Assembly (NCBI GenBank): GCA_037039685.1 | Contig: JAWNGF010000008.1 | Location: 620,001-684,000 of the forward strand | Source: Ceratobasidium sp. AG-K | Taxonomy: Eukaryota; Basidiomycota; Agaricomycetes; Cantharellales; Ceratobasidiaceae | Reading direction: 5' to 3' | Length of the DNA: 64,000 nucleotides | Shown here: piece by piece, positions 1 through 12,600 of the stretch | How the letters are laid out: each line of letters opens with the position of its first letter | Position numbering within the stretch: position 1 is the stretch's first letter | Notes under the pieces: model-generated | The model's database searches: none | What the model saw: the letters and a program-made list of their open reading frames with translations, nothing else | Told to the model about the DNA's origin: nothing | Program-made: the position numbers and the translations under genes

Positions 1-84
1 CGAAATAGTCGACTAGGAAAGACGCAACAAACCCACTGCCCACCTCCGCTTTATAACATGAAAGTAGCGAGTTCAAAGTGCGCA

Positions 85-899
85 TACAGTTAGTCACAAA
101 ACCATTTAAATCGACCATGTCATTGGAATCATCGAGCTACACAGGCTCTTGTTCGATTCGCAAAATAAGGCTTGCATGTGAGGTCAATGTAGGCTTAGAC
201 TATAGTGACATTCAGACCATTTATCCTACATTGCCGATTTGATTGAGTCAAGCTATTATATATCAAGATATATTAGTATCCAAGGGGGTTTCAGGCCTAA
301 AATATAGAGCAATAAATCTCACTAAGGAATTTTTGAGACCTAAAATACCTCTTTTTCTTACCCCAATCATCCAATCCTTTTGTATTTTTCCCCATGAAGC
401 CAGCCGATTTTTGCGCTTTTGTGATATGCATTAACAATTACAATTTGTATGCTATCAAAATCACTCGTTTGAGATACAAGACATCCCGTACCCGGGTATT
501 TCAGGCTGCAAGGTATGGGGCAATGTTTGACCCAGAGTTGTACCCCTGTCCCCATGCCCAGAGCTGTATCGCTCTCTATTGCTTGCTATAGCGTAGGATT
601 TCATAGGCGATCATGTATACCAGTATAGCTGGAGCTCAATCGCTTTGTTGTCGGAATGATAGAGCATACAATTTAGTCGTGATTGACAACCACAATACAA
701 TTCAAACAGGTCACCACTTTGCGATTGCCGTATCTCAATCAGTTTGTCATATTACAGCTTACATTTACATGCGATTAATAGCTTGTATGATGCGCTATTT
801 CTATGCGAATAATGCCGAATTCTGCGAATCGAAAAAGAGCCTGTGTAGCTCGATGATTCCAATGACATTGTCGATTTAAATGGTTTGTGACTAACTGTA
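85..899. mobile_element. Tc1/mariner-like MITE with long terminal inverted repeats
   Basis: The segment at about 87-170 returns as its reverse complement at about 816-897, giving a terminal inverted repeat of roughly 80 bp with only a few mismatches. The outermost bases read CAGTTAGTCACAAA and each end is flanked by TA (85-86 and 898-899), the target duplication expected of Tc1/mariner elements. The roughly 650 bp interior has no open frame resembling a transposase, so this is a non-autonomous, MITE-like element that would need a transposase supplied in trans. The inverted repeat is seen directly; the superfamily rests on the TA duplication and end sequence. Confidence 0.8.
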
Positions 900-1507
900 T
901 AAGATATGCACTAACCAGAGAGTTGCCCAATAAACTTTGGGCATTGATCTTTAATTAATATATATATCCACGATCCTAGCGAACCCTCGCTAATCCCAGT
1001 AACGACACCCAGAATGACTTCCCACCGTAACGGAACCAATAAGGTAGAATGATCGCGGTGTTGATCAAGCAGTAAACATAATCTGTATCAAACGAAACCA
1101 AAGTGATCGTTGGGAGAATCAACCATACTCGGATTGTTATCATGTTCGTGGCGCTTGGTTTGACTTGAGTCATTTCACCATTCAAGTAGTTAGCGTGTCT
1201 TCGAGTGTGGCCAGGCGCTGCTACTATTTCGCATGGCCTAGCTATTGATTGTTTATCCTAGATTTCCTAGTAGAATTGCATTGAAGCCAAGGATGAGCCT
1301 CTCAAAAATTAGAACATAGAGCTCCTCAAATCCAGGCAAACTGAGATGCAGCTCACAATTACTTGAACAACAAAATGACACCAATTCTAACAAGTATCCG
1401 ATTCAAGTGGTGAGGTTCACGGAAATAATTGTCCAAGATGGGTATAGATACGCGAATCAATGAGATAGAGCAACCAGGTATGCTAAGTATATCAGTCATG
1501 GTAATGT
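900..1507. other. Intergenic, nothing recognised
   Basis: Short AT-rich stretch between the MITE and the 3' end of the membrane-protein gene. It contains one 69-codon minus-strand frame (976-1185) with hydrophobic residues but no recognisable motif or splice-supported continuation, so no gene is called. Confidence 0.5.
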
Positions 1508-4500
1508 TTAACGCCCGCCCGAGCCCGAACCCCATCGTGTCACACGTCTAGTCAGTCGCTCAAATCTTCGGTTGGTTACGGGGCTTAGGTGTGCTTTAGC
1601 CGAAGGATCATCTGGTACACCGGTCATTACAGCTCAGCCAGTCACTCGAAGAATACTAACCTTCGATAGCCGCGAGCCACGACGAAACCCCTATGTCTTT
1701 CCGGGAGACTCCCAACGGTAATTTCGGGACCAAGGTAGCTACAATAATGCCATTTAGAAGCACCACTGTAGGCGAAAGTCAGTTTACCACCTCCGAGCCG
1801 ACCTCGCGGTACGTACCCGCCAGAACGACCGCTAACCATGTGGTATAGATTTGAGTATACGCGACAGTCTTGTCCGGATACACATGGGCAACCACGGGTT
1901 GAGTTCCGACTAGGTATGGTAGCTGTCGTCAAGTCCGGTGAGCTCCAGCGGTCGCTGGCAAACACTCAACACTCACGAGGTGCTGTGAATCCGAGTTGCT
2001 CAAGACCTTGGCAACTTGATCAGCATTCAGCTGAATGTACTCGGTCGGAGTAATTCCTCCTCCAAATGCGACCACCTAGCGAATTGCACTCTTTAGTTTC
2101 GGCATTTTAGATTGCATATCCACTAACTCACAGTTGGGTTCGGTACAAACCACCAGTCGCGCCCGTTATCTTTGATCATGATGTTTCTTGCGTTATAGTG
2201 CGCTGCATTGTATACCGTCCACTTGCCCTGAGACGTAATGCCCTGTTGAGCAGCGATTGACAAAGGCTCGCCGATGCGCTTGGGTCGACCCTGGCGTTTA
2301 GGCGAGTCTTGGTTCAAGCTCTGGGCAGACGTGTTGAGGTTCGATCCAAAGTACTGCAGCGATAACGATACGGGGGACCCTGCAGTCTACTCATCGCTGT
2401 CGGTTTGGTAGGATGAATAGGATACAAGGAGCTTACATTGTTGTATGCATCAACTACGTATGGCTTGACTTCCTCCACGCAAATCGCAGCGTCAAATCCG
2501 ATACGGGTTCTACCCTCTCCAAGTTCGCCATACACTTGGAAGGTGCTATTCTCTGCCGTGTAGGATTGGTTGAGGCGCACCATCACAATCTCGATTGCGA
2601 GCCATCCGTTTCCGTCTTCGCCACGGCTGACTGGAAACCAGTTAAACTGATGTGATACGCCGTTATCCCACCATTTGGCTGAGATGTGTTAGTAATTAGC
2701 ATGAGAGTAACTATGGGGGCCGTTCGACGTACACATAAATGCAATCTCACTCTCCGTAGCGGTGACATTAGGCGTATCTCCCGCCTCCATGAACTTCGTA
2801 AAGTTCGCTGGTGGAAATACGCTAGCGTTCGGGGCAGGGAGACCCATGTAATCAAATACGCTGTCAACCGCGGTCCGAGGGACAAAGAGGTAGGTCATAT
2901 TTGCGGGTCGCGAGTGAGGAGTGCTAAATAGTTCGGTCAGTCAAAGTCACGTCTAATTATAACCGGAAGCCTACTCACAGATACCGTTCCAGATTTTCAA
3001 TAATCTGACAACCAATCCGAGAGCCCCATCTGGGCCATCTCACAATCTGCCCAACTGCCTTTGTCGTCGGCCCCGCGCCGGACCCAGTAGAACGAGTCAG
3101 GTCTGGCGCTCCCAATCCTGCGACCTGAGTCTGATTTAGATATGTACCAAATCCAGACGGGTGCGCTTCCGGTGGGGCCAGTTGAGCGGCAAAAGTCTCG
3201 GCAAAATGGATGGTATCGGTGGTTGTGGTAAGAGTGTTTCCCTTTTGGGTTGTTCGATTAAGGTTAAAGAAACGATCCGTTGGAACGTGAGCGGCCGACG
3301 ACAGAGGCGTCATCGTCCATGTGTATCTGACTTGCTATCAAAGGTCAAACAGTCGGCAAGCAGCACCCCCTCCACCGACGTGTCACTCACAGAGAGGGTA
3401 TCATTTAGCACTGATGTGGCACGAGCGATCTCCTCAGGAGTGACATCGCCAACAACAGTTGCTTCGTAGTATTCCTTAGTTTGTGTCTGAACACGAACGT
3501 TATTTACGCTATGCGTCAACCAGGGCTGGTAGGAACTGACCTGCTGGACCGTATAAATATCGACGACTCGACCAAGGACAAAGACCAGACTCGCTGCGAT
3601 AGTCGCAGTAACCAAAAACAATACAATACATAACCACCAGGGAGTTCCGCTGTCCAAATGTCGATGTAAAAACTACGCCTGCATCGGGTAGCGTAAACAT
3701 ACGTACTCTTCATGTCTACGAATTGCTTTTCGATTGCGGGATGATATTTGTTTCAAATACTTCCGGTAGAGTAACAACATTGCTGCCCACGGGCTAAGTG
3801 GGTTGGCAGTGTGATAGTCGAGTTCTTCGTTGATCTCTCCTTTCAAAGACTCGTGGATGATCGTTGCCCACACTGGAGACATAGGTTAACACTGATACGT
3901 CTCGGAGTAGCGAACTTCTTACGAGCAGCCTCCATAGTACTCCGGGAGAGATCGAGCAAAGATACGCCGAGAGTCAGCCCTATGCCGCCGCACAGTCCAC
4001 CAACAATCAGGCGTGTCCAGAACAGAGATAACCCAGATGCGGCACGCGATACAAGATAAACGATCGGAAACGCGGCAAAACTGGATGGTTGACGTCAGAC
4101 CGGTTGACTCTTGCTGAGAGTGTCAAACGCTTACCAAAGTAGGGCATGAACGAGTAACTTGACTATGGGAACAGGTTCAAATCGCCCGCCCCACCCTCTT
4201 GGACGTGATGGGGGTGCTACGTGGACTTGCTGCGGGCTCTGATCTGGAGCTCGGTGTGCGGGCGAAAGGCCAACAAGCGGTATTGAATCTCCAGTGTCAG
4301 GACCATCGTGTGGAGCATAAGGATCATAGGGTGTATACCACGGATCCGTGGGCTTTAGCCCTGCTTTGCGTCTCTTTTTCCTTGTCTGATACCAGCGTAC
4401 GGCTCGAGTCGTATCCTTCCAATCGGGCTGGTGAAATGAGCTCGTTAGTCCCAGACGACTAAATTAAACCTCCGATCGCACCTGAGATGGAGAGGCGTAT

Positions 4501-4565
4501 GGAGCAGGTTCGGATAGAGACGACCTTGAAGAGGCGGGAGAGTTGCCGCGAGTTCTGTGAGACAT
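1508..4565 (-). CDS. Multi-exon polytopic membrane glycoprotein, conserved fungal type, function unknown
   Basis: About ten exons can be chained in frame across GT-AG introns of 50-70 nt, for example introns at 3335-3390 and 2924-2978. The predicted protein has a Ser/Pro-rich, basic N-terminal region, then hydrophobic helices containing KLLVHALLCFAAFPIVYLVS, LIVGGLCGGIGLTLG and WWLCIVLFLVTATIAASLVF. A long, probably extracellular domain follows with at least eight N-x-S/T sequons (NDT, NRT, NQT, NAS, NFT, NVT, NQS, NST). A last helix containing WLAVVLAVVLLNGIIVATLV precedes a short basic tail. No catalytic motif is visible. The helix-loop-helix plan suggests a plasma-membrane or wall-associated protein; this is inference. 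The start is uncertain: the ATG at 4565 needs a 68-nt intron, and an open frame continues upstream to 4688. Confidence 0.65.
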
Positions 4566-4923
4566 TCGCCTCGAGCAAGAGTGTGGATGGAGGAGTCCGC
4601 ATCTCCAAAAATCCTGCTCCGAGCAGTGGTTACAGGCGCCCGTCCCTGAGCAGTGATCTATTTGAAATATGTGTTTGTTGATCGCCAAGTCTCATTTAAT
4701 CAAGGGATAATCGTCACAACCTCAACAGACCAACAAGCATGGCGACATATGCTGCTTGATACGGGCTGCCCAGATGGATGATCCTGAGGTACGTCCCAAA
4801 CGACATTATGGTGCTTGAGGACACTGGGCTCGGGTATTCGTGCTTGTGCCGAGATAGGACACTTTTGATACTTCGATTGATGGTTGGGCTATCGGCATTA
4901 CGACACCGCAACAACTCAATGTT

Positions 4924-5868
4924 TTACACATCCACTACTACTGCATCTCGTATAATTTGGTCACGAACGCCCCCAACGATCGCACAGTTCACAATAACAC
5001 TACTACCAGCCCGTCCAGTCCGTCCACTTAGCCACTTGTAGCCCAGAATACAAACATACGTGATCATTTCCCACCATCCAACGACGTTACGCGCCCGGAT
5101 AACCCCCTCCCGCTTCTTTTGGGCATTATCCCAGTCGAGGGTTTCAATTCCCCTTCCTGCATGGACGTGACCGCATAGCATTACCCCTGGACGTACTCTC
5201 CACACCGCCTCCAGAAGCGCGTTACATCCGAACCCATTATGATCTAGGTGAGCTTTTGGCGGTCCATGCGTAATGAGAACCTCGGTTCCTATGGGTATAC
5301 TCTCCCATTGCTTAGTAGCGTGAGAGGGCGGATATTGGAAAGCGAAGTTTCCAAACTGCGGCGTGTAAGGGCTGCCGAAGACGTGTAGCTTTCGGCCCCG
5401 GATGGTAAGCTCAGCCGTCTGGTGGCAAAGATAGGTCAGGCCGGTAAAGTCTAGGGTGTTACGTTCCTCGTGGTTCGCGAGTGCTTCGTCGTGGTTACCG
5501 GCAATAAAAATTTTATGACCGTGAGGGAGTGAGCGCATCCAGTCTAGGGTGGAACAAAGTTCCGAGACAGTCCCCGATCGCGTGAGGTCTCCAGCATGGA
5601 TAAACACGTCACCGTCGGGAATGGCAGAATGAGGAATCAGATGATTATGTGTGTCGGAAACGCAAACCAATCGGATTCGCCTTGGATCTGTGGAAGGTTC
5701 GGGCCGTCGACTTGGAAGCCGGCAGTGAAGGAAGGAATGAGCCAAGGAAAGCAGAAAAAATGGAAATGAAGGTGATTGCAAGTATCGCCGACGAAGCGAG
5801 GAGTAGGAGTCCTCTGCCAATCGGGACTGAAGCAAATCGTCGAGGCCGTTGGTGCGAAATGCAAACAT
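4924..5868 (-). CDS. Calcineurin-like metallophosphoesterase
   Basis: The frame contains the metallophosphoesterase signature in order: SDTH, GDVFIHAGDLT, GNHD, then THGPP and GHVHAGRG. These supply the Asp, His and Asn ligands of a two-metal site. The spacing and the THGPP-GHVH block resemble the MPPED1/2 branch of small phosphodiesterases rather than the PP2B phosphatases. The substrate cannot be read from sequence. A hydrophobic patch (FPFFLLSLAHSFLH) precedes the domain and may be a membrane anchor. The first in-frame ATG is at 5868, but the open frame continues to about 5919, where TTTAG could be a splice acceptor, so a short 5' exon may be missing. The gene lies on the same strand as its two neighbours. 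Confidence 0.85.
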   Translation of the reverse strand: MFAFRTNGLDDLLQSRLAEDSYSSLRRRYLQSPSFPFFLLSLAHSFLHCRLPSRRPEPSTDPRRIRLVCVSDTHNHLIPHSAIPDGDVFIHAGDLTRSGTVSELCSTLDWMRSLPHGHKIFIAGNHDEALANHEERNTLDFTGLTYLCHQTAELTIRGRKLHVFGSPYTPQFGNFAFQYPPSHATKQWESIPIGTEVLITHGPPKAHLDHNGFGCNALLEAVWRVRPGVMLCGHVHAGRGIETLDWDNAQKKREGVIRARNVVGWWEMITYVCILGYKWLSGRTGRAGSSVIVNCAIVGGVRDQIIRDAVVVDV

Positions 5869-5919
5869 CTGGTCGTCTGTGGCGGTCAGAACAAACCGGT
5901 TGGGCGCTAATTCCAAGCT

Positions 5920-6524
5920 AAATTGGCGGACCCGAGGTTATCGGAAGCCGCCACTTCATTGGCAAGCAATGAGAAGGGCTCACGAACAGCGTGAGTTCTT
6001 ATCGGGCACTAATATCGCAATGACCTCACTAGGCTCCGTTCGGTCCTGAATGTAGTTACTCATGACCTTCTGCTCCGTTTCTCGGTAGATTAGCCAACTT
6101 ACTCTCACGGCCACGAACTTCCCAATTCTTTTGGTCTCAGTTTGGACGGAAGTGGCTCGGCTCATGGCCACCGGCCTCGGTCGTCTCTTAGTGGCTTGCT
6201 TCCTCCCACTTGACCGTGCCAATATGCTTCCGAACTGGTCAGTAAGAAGGTAAATTCGCAGTGGCCACGAGAGCTGTGATGCACAGATTTTAGTGCCTCG
6301 CTTCGCCCATGCAAAAGAGGCTTCTAATTCAGATGCAAGTGTCGACCAGAGGATCCGGTTGATGTGGAGATGAAGCCAATATATATACTACGCTCGCCTA
6401 CAAAGAGAAATGGGAAATAAGCCGAGCGACAGGAGCAACACCATAGGAATAGACACACACATCATCATGAATATGAGTTATTGCGAGGCTTATCAAGAAT
6501 AGTCACCAACATTAACAAATATTA
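5920..6524. other. Intergenic, possible missing 5' exon
   Basis: Between the phosphoesterase and the last exon of the NACHT-WD40 gene. A basic 80-codon minus-strand frame (5980-6222) with a good GTAAGT donor inside it might be an upstream exon of the phosphoesterase, but the join cannot be proved. A TATATATA stretch lies near 6380. Nothing else is recognised. Confidence 0.35.
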
Positions 6525-6811
6525 TCAAGGCTTGTAGCATTCGGACCACGATTCTCCCAGCTTCGCTGACTCGAGATCAAGTTGGACGGAGCCTTTGGTC
6601 GAGATGATCCGCGTGTTGCGGGGACTCATCAAACTGGTATGTAGATCGGGCGGAACCCAGACTAACAGATTGGATCGGGAGTCAACGACCCAGCCATCGT
6701 CTTGCAATACCCAAGATTGAGGAATGGACGGTGGCTTTGTGCCTGTGTTCATTTCACCTGTGTCATTGCTCGATTAGTTAACGCTCCAGACAATCAACAA
6801 CTATGCAGTAC

Positions 6812-8810
6812 CCTCTGACCCCTGCCCCTGGACTAGATCAGCAACATCCCATAGACGGATGGCCATGTCATCGGCCCCGGAGACAATCCACCTACCGGTA
6901 GGTGAGAAAGCGAGTGAGCGAATGTAATCTGTATGTCCATTAAACGGACTGCCAACCGGCTGCCCAGAGTGCGCATTCCATAGTCGTATGGTCCTGTCGT
7001 CAGAGCATGATACCAAGTACGAGCTGTCTGGAGAGAAGCATACTGATCGAACCGCGGCGGAGTGGCCAAGCAGTGGATCTAAGACTCGCTGGCCACTATG
7101 TGCGTCCCAGAGTTGCACAGTGGTATCATCTGAGCCGGAAGCGATGTGTTTCCCATCAGGAGATACGCACACCGCCCAAATCATGTCTGTGTGCCCGTTG
7201 AGGGGCGGGAGTAAGGGCTTCCCGGTATCCAAATCCCAGATTATATTGGTCTTGTCACACGAGCCAGAAACCAACCGGAAGCCGTCAGGTGAGAAACTCA
7301 TGGATACAACCCAAGATGTATGCGCCTCGAGAGGTCTGCTAATAGGTTCTCCGTTTTGTGCGTTCCATAGACGTATAGTTTTGTCTTCAGAGCCAGATGC
7401 AAGGAGTGTGCCGTTAGGTGAGAAGCAAACTGTGAAAACCATGCCAGAATGGCCGGTGAGTGGCTCGCCCACTGCTTGTCCGGTGTGTGCGTCCCATAGT
7501 TGTACCGTTTGATCCCTGGAGCCGGATGCGATCCGGGACTCGTCAGGAGAGGAACACACAGCATTGACCCACTCGCTATGCCCCTTCATTGGACCGATGG
7601 CTATCTGCCCGCTCTCTTTATCCCACATGTATACCGTCTGGTCAGTCGAGCCGGAAAGGATCCGGGTGCCACCGTGTAGAAGCGCCACCGAGGTAACTGC
7701 GTTTGTATGTCCTTCAAGTGCGTCGCCCATCATATCTTGACTCCGAGCATCCCATACTAGGACGGTCCTGTCAAACGAGCTAGAGACTATGCGCGCGCCG
7801 TCGGACGAGAACCGAGCACAGAAGACCGAGTTAGTGTGACCTTTGAGTACTCTCGTAAGCACTGGTCTATCTTCGACATTCCATTGTCGTACTGTGTAAT
7901 CGAGCGACCCCGAGATAACGTGTTTGCCATCGGGCGAAAATGCAATAGAACAGACTGGACGAGTATGCTCTTTGAGTACCTCAACATGTATTTTACCAGT
8001 CAGGTTACTCCATATACGAATCTGATTGTCGTCGGAGCCAGTGGCTAGGCGTGTACCATCTGGCGAGAAGCATATGGACCGGATAGTCCCGGTATGCCCC
8101 TCGAGGGGACCCAGAAATGGTTTCCTGCTCCCTGTATCCCACACGTGCACTCTGCCATCAGCATGACCCGAAGCGATATGGGCACCATCGGAGGAAACAC
8201 AAATTGACCAGACCTCGCTGTTGTCGCTTTGTAATGGATCACCGATCGTGCATTCACTCTCAAGACTCCAGACACGTACGGTGCCATCTCGAGAACCTGA
8301 AACAACACGCTTCCCATTAGGAGTGAAGGAGACAGAGTTGACCCAGCCCGTATGTCCCGTAAGTGGTCCAACCACAAGCTGACCATTGTTGATATCCCAG
8401 ACTTTTATCGTTGTGTCATTAGAGCATGAAACCAGCAACCCGCCATCAGGTGAAAACGTGAGATCCTTGACTCGGTCACTGTGTTGAAGCGGACCCAAGA
8501 CAACTCGGCCCGTATTCCCGTCCACGAGGTAAACCGAGGAGGCAATGGCACATGCGATCAGCGTTCCGTCTGGAGAATAACAAACCGATCTAATTTCATC
8601 GGGAAATAACCAGGTGGCCAAGAGCGCGAGTTGTCGCCTTGGCATAGCTGAACCGCGGACCCGGATGGACCCCTCTATCTTATTCCTGTAGTACCTGGAA
8701 ATTGGCGCTGACTCTGGCCAAAACGGGAGCATGGACACGTAAATATGTGGCGTGCTTTGTGAAATGGCGTGGCTGGCGAACATCGTGACAAAACGCCACG
8801 CATCATGCAC
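6812..8810 (-). other. WD40 exon with 14 repeats
   Basis: One uninterrupted exon encodes 14 units of about 43 residues. Each has a variant of GHT..V.SV.FSPDG followed by SGS.D.T..LWD. Fourteen units would fit two seven-bladed propellers. The first unit is degenerate (SVYLVDGNTG in place of a WD end), and the eighth has LLHGG in place of FSPDG. In fungal NLR-like proteins such propellers are the probable ligand-sensing part; that is family knowledge, not visible here. Confidence 0.9.
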
Positions 8811-9301
8811 CAGATCGATAATCTCTTTGGAACACTTGCAGGCCTATACATTGGTAAGCAAAAAAAGTATGGTGTGGTAATCTCATTTGCCACTCACACT
8901 ACTCCGGCACTCTGCACGTTGCATAATCCTAGGTCCAAGGTGTACGCTTTCTTTCAGGTTCAGCACCTCAATCCAAAGCAGAAGCTGATTTGACAGAAAT
9001 TCATGCATTGACTCGCATGCACCATTTTCTTCTTCTCCGAGTTCCAGATGTGTGGCCCAGTAGCGGCAGGCGTAGAATAGCTGTACGGTGACTGCTTGAT
9101 CAACATGCTGGACTAGGTCTGGGACCTCCTTGTCACGTCGGTACGAGGACGCGAGGGCGCAGATGTTAAACTCCAACTCGCTAGCTCCAATCACATGAAA
9201 GCACGATCGTGTAATTAGGGTATGAGTTGTCTGAGGGTCACAGTGGAATGTAGTCGAGCGGGTACGATTGCGCATAAAGTCAGGAAATGAAGCATGCAGT
9301 G

Positions 9302-9306
9302 TATTC
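9302..9306. repeat. Target-site duplication TATTC (left)
   Basis: TATTC immediately precedes the left LTR and is repeated exactly after the right LTR at 14658-14662. Five bases is the usual Copia integrase staggered cut. Confidence 0.95.
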
Positions 9307-9531
9307 TGTAGAAATGAGAATGTAGATATACAACAGAATGTATCTACAATCCTTAGCGCAGCCCGAGTAATGAGACAAATGAATATATTGGCTGTTGGAC
9401 AACTACATCGTACCAGCTCTTTATATACACGGGTGAAAACCAAAACAAGCGTAAGCAATGTACGCGTACGCTGGTCTCGATTGTACAGGAATGTTCTATG
9501 TGTATATACATGTAAATAATAGATTTCAACA
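9307..9531 (-). repeat. Copia 3' LTR (225 bp)
   Basis: Matches 14433-14657 with no difference that I can see. It starts TGTAGAAATG and ends TTTCAACA on the plus strand, so both ends obey the TG...CA rule. It is the downstream LTR because the polyprotein is on the minus strand. A TATATA stretch inside the LTR (about 9421-9427) may belong to the promoter. Confidence 0.95.
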
Positions 9532-9541
9532 CTCCCCCTCA
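9532..9541 (-). other. Polypurine tract of the Copia element
   Basis: On the minus strand GAGGGGGAG directly abuts the 3' LTR, the expected position of the plus-strand primer. Confidence 0.75.
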
Positions 9542-9611
9542 ATCGAGCGAGCGTACACACTCAACAAAATGAGCTAAACATTGGGAACTTCAGTATACAC
9601 AAAAATCAATT

Positions 9612-12600
9612 TCAATTCCAAAGGTAATCATCCTCATCCATGAAAAGTTGTTGGCCCATAATGGATCCAACCAGATAAGCGAATCGAGGAGTTGGTAGTG
9701 CCTTGGTGAAGGCATCGGCTAAGTTGTCTTGAGTAGGTACGTATACCATTCGAATCTTGCCGTTGTTGATCGCATCACGTACAAAGTGATGGCGGATGTC
9801 GATGTGCTTTGATCGAGCGTGGTATTGCGACTCGGTCGTAAGTGTGAGTGCAGCAAGGTTGTCGGATGCAATCGTCGTCGGGTCATTGGATGTGAGGCAG
9901 AGTTCTGAAAAGAACTGTCGGAGCCATAAAGCTTGAGTACTGGCCTGAGAGATTGCCATATACTCGGCCTCCATAGTCGAAAGGGCAACCGTGGCCTGTT
10001 TCTTGGCGCTCCAAGAGACTGCTGTACCTCCGACAAGGAAAATGGACCCGGAAATCGATTTGCGATCGATAGCGTTGGATCCCCAGTCAGCATCCAAGTA
10101 ACCTAGTTCGCCAATGTTGGCACTACCGTCCGATCGATAAGTGAGACCCATGTAAGATGTTCTCTTGAGATAACGAAAGACACGCTTTACAGCGGTAACA
10201 TGGGCAGGCCCAAAGCAACTCGAAAATTGCGACAGGTATGTCACAGCGAATGCGATGTCGGGGCGAGTGCAAAGCGCCGCATACATGAGCTTTCCGACCA
10301 TGGTAGCATAGGGGTAATCGGGGCGCTGTCCTTCGTGCTTTGCAAGGACAGTGGTCGGGCTGATCGGCGTGTCAGCAGGATAGGCATTGATGAGGCCAGC
10401 TTGTTCGACGATTGAGTCGATGTATGCGGTCTGCTTAAGCACTAGAATGCGCTTAGAGCGTTCGCGCTCGATCTGCATGCCTAGAAAGTGTCGTACAGGC
10501 CCTAAGTCGCGCATATCAAACGTTGCAAGCAGTTCGCGGATGACGTTATTGGTATCTAGGGGTGTAGTGATGACAAGCAAGTCGTCGACGTGTACAGCAA
10601 TGATAGAAACCTGTAAGATACCAAGAGCAGTGCTCATGCGAGTGTAGATGCACGAGTCTGTAAGCAATGGGTGGTAGCCTATTGCGCGTAGCTTGCCGTC
10701 GAGGGTGCGGTTCCAGGATCGACCAGATTGCTTAAGGCCATAGAGTGATCGGCGGAGACGAAGGACGTGGTCGCTGCCATCCGAGAAGTATGGGATTTGT
10801 TCCATGTAGAGCTCTTCTGCAAGCTCTGCATGTAGGAATGCAGATACAACATCGAGTTGCTGAATGTCCCAATTGAAATGATTGGCAAGGGCGAGGAGAA
10901 TGCGAATAGCATCGAGGCGCACGAGAGGGGCATAAGTGTCTTCATAGTCTTGCCCAGGCTTTTGAGTATAACCCTTGGCAACTACTCTTGATTTATGGCG
11001 TGAAATCTTGCCAGTCTCGTCGCGTTTGCGTTGCATAACCCACTGGCAGCCTATAACGTTGGTTCCTGGTGGCGGTCGGGGTACGAGTTCGAAGACCTTG
11101 AGTCGAATGAGGTTGGCAACCTCAGCAGCCATTGCCTTGCGCCATTCTTCAGCATCAGGTGATTGGAGAGCTTGAGCAACAGTTGGCGTGTCTTCGCTGT
11201 TGGCAGCACGACTAGCGAACGCTTGGTCGCCAATGCAAGTGTCGAAGGAGATTTCTTCAGCGGGCAAGTCATCAAGTGCGCGAGAGGGCGTCACAGGCGG
11301 CGTCAGAGGCAGAGGAACAGGAATAGGCAAGTGGAAAGGTTTGGGAGGGTCGTAAGAACAAATATGAACGTTGTCAAGGGAGGTTTCAAGTTCAGGGAGT
11401 TCGGCGATCGATTCTGTGCTCGCTTCCGATGGAGGATAGGCGAGTACGAGTGTTGGAAGATCAGCATATAGGTCGTGCCAATCGTCAGCGCAAAAGCTTG
11501 CTGTCTCGCCTTGCGGTTTAGGCTCTTCCTGGCCTTCGATCTTGATCGTTATACCGCCTCGTTCTTTCTCCAGCGAGATTGCAGGTGCATTCGGATTGCT
11601 CCGACGAGTCTGGATGCCTTGGCGCGTACTGTATGCATTTAGGCGTTCGAGTGACCGCGTAGTGGACGGGCGGGGAACACGAGGCATGAGAGTGCGAGTA
11701 GATGAAGATTTGAGAACAGGTGCGCTTTCAGTCTTTGGCTTGGGAGAGGGAGCTGAATGCGCTGGCTTTTGCTCCTGTTTTGTCTCTCCTTTTATACCGT
11801 TTTGCTGCTCCGTTTTCTCTGTTTTAATTTCGCTTTCTCCCCCTGCTTTTGCCATTTCTACTGGTCGTTTCGCCATGCTGTCTTCTTCCTTCCTTTCCTC
11901 CCCCTCAGCAGGTGGAATGACCGGTTCACCCAGTTCTAAGTCGCCTGACTGATCACCTGATACCTCGGAAAACCTCGGAAAGGTAATATTCCGTGAGTGT
12001 AGCATCTTGGGTATGCCTTTCTTGTAGTAGCGCCAACTCTTGCCTTGGTAATCGGAAATTCCTGTAAATATTGCCTTGAATGTTTTTGGATCGAGTTTTG
12101 ATCGTTCTCCTTGATTGAGTACATAACATATCGTTCCCCAAGGGCGAAGAATACTAATATTTGGTCGTTTCCCCCAGAATGACTCGTATGGGGTCAGCTG
12201 ATATTGCCCGTGTACTTGGGTAGGTGTTCTGTTCTTCAGATAGCACGCATATGCGACTGCTTCATTCCATAGGAATAAAGGTGCATTAGCTTCGATTAAC
12301 ATTGCTCGAGCCTTCTCGACAAGTGTTCGATTCAATCTTTCGGCGATTCCGTTTTGTGGAGACGAGTATGGAGCTGTTGTCTCCATTATTGTTCCTTTCT
12401 TTGCTGCATGGTCCTTCCAATCCTTGTTCACAAATTCGCCTCCATTATCGAATCGTATCCTCTTGATATTCTTGTCTTTTTGGGTGTTAACCATCGCCTC
12501 AAATGCTTTGTATTCATTGAGTGTTTCGTCCTTGTGTCTAAGAAAGCCTAGACGTGTAAAACGAGTCGCTACATCTGTGAATGAGACATAGTATCGATAT

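Noticed and set aside
976..1185. 69-codon minus-strand frame with hydrophobic stretches, considered as an exon of a transporter
   Set aside because: No recognisable motif, no neighbouring exon in phase, and the adjacent membrane-protein gene ends cleanly at 1508.
6988..7512. 174-codon plus-strand frame
   Set aside because: Antisense shadow of the WD40 exon; its repeats are the complement of the WD repeat codons.
8883..9560. Frame that looked like a separate 225-residue protein
   Set aside because: It is the NACHT-WD40 helical exon joined to LTR sequence of the Copia element.
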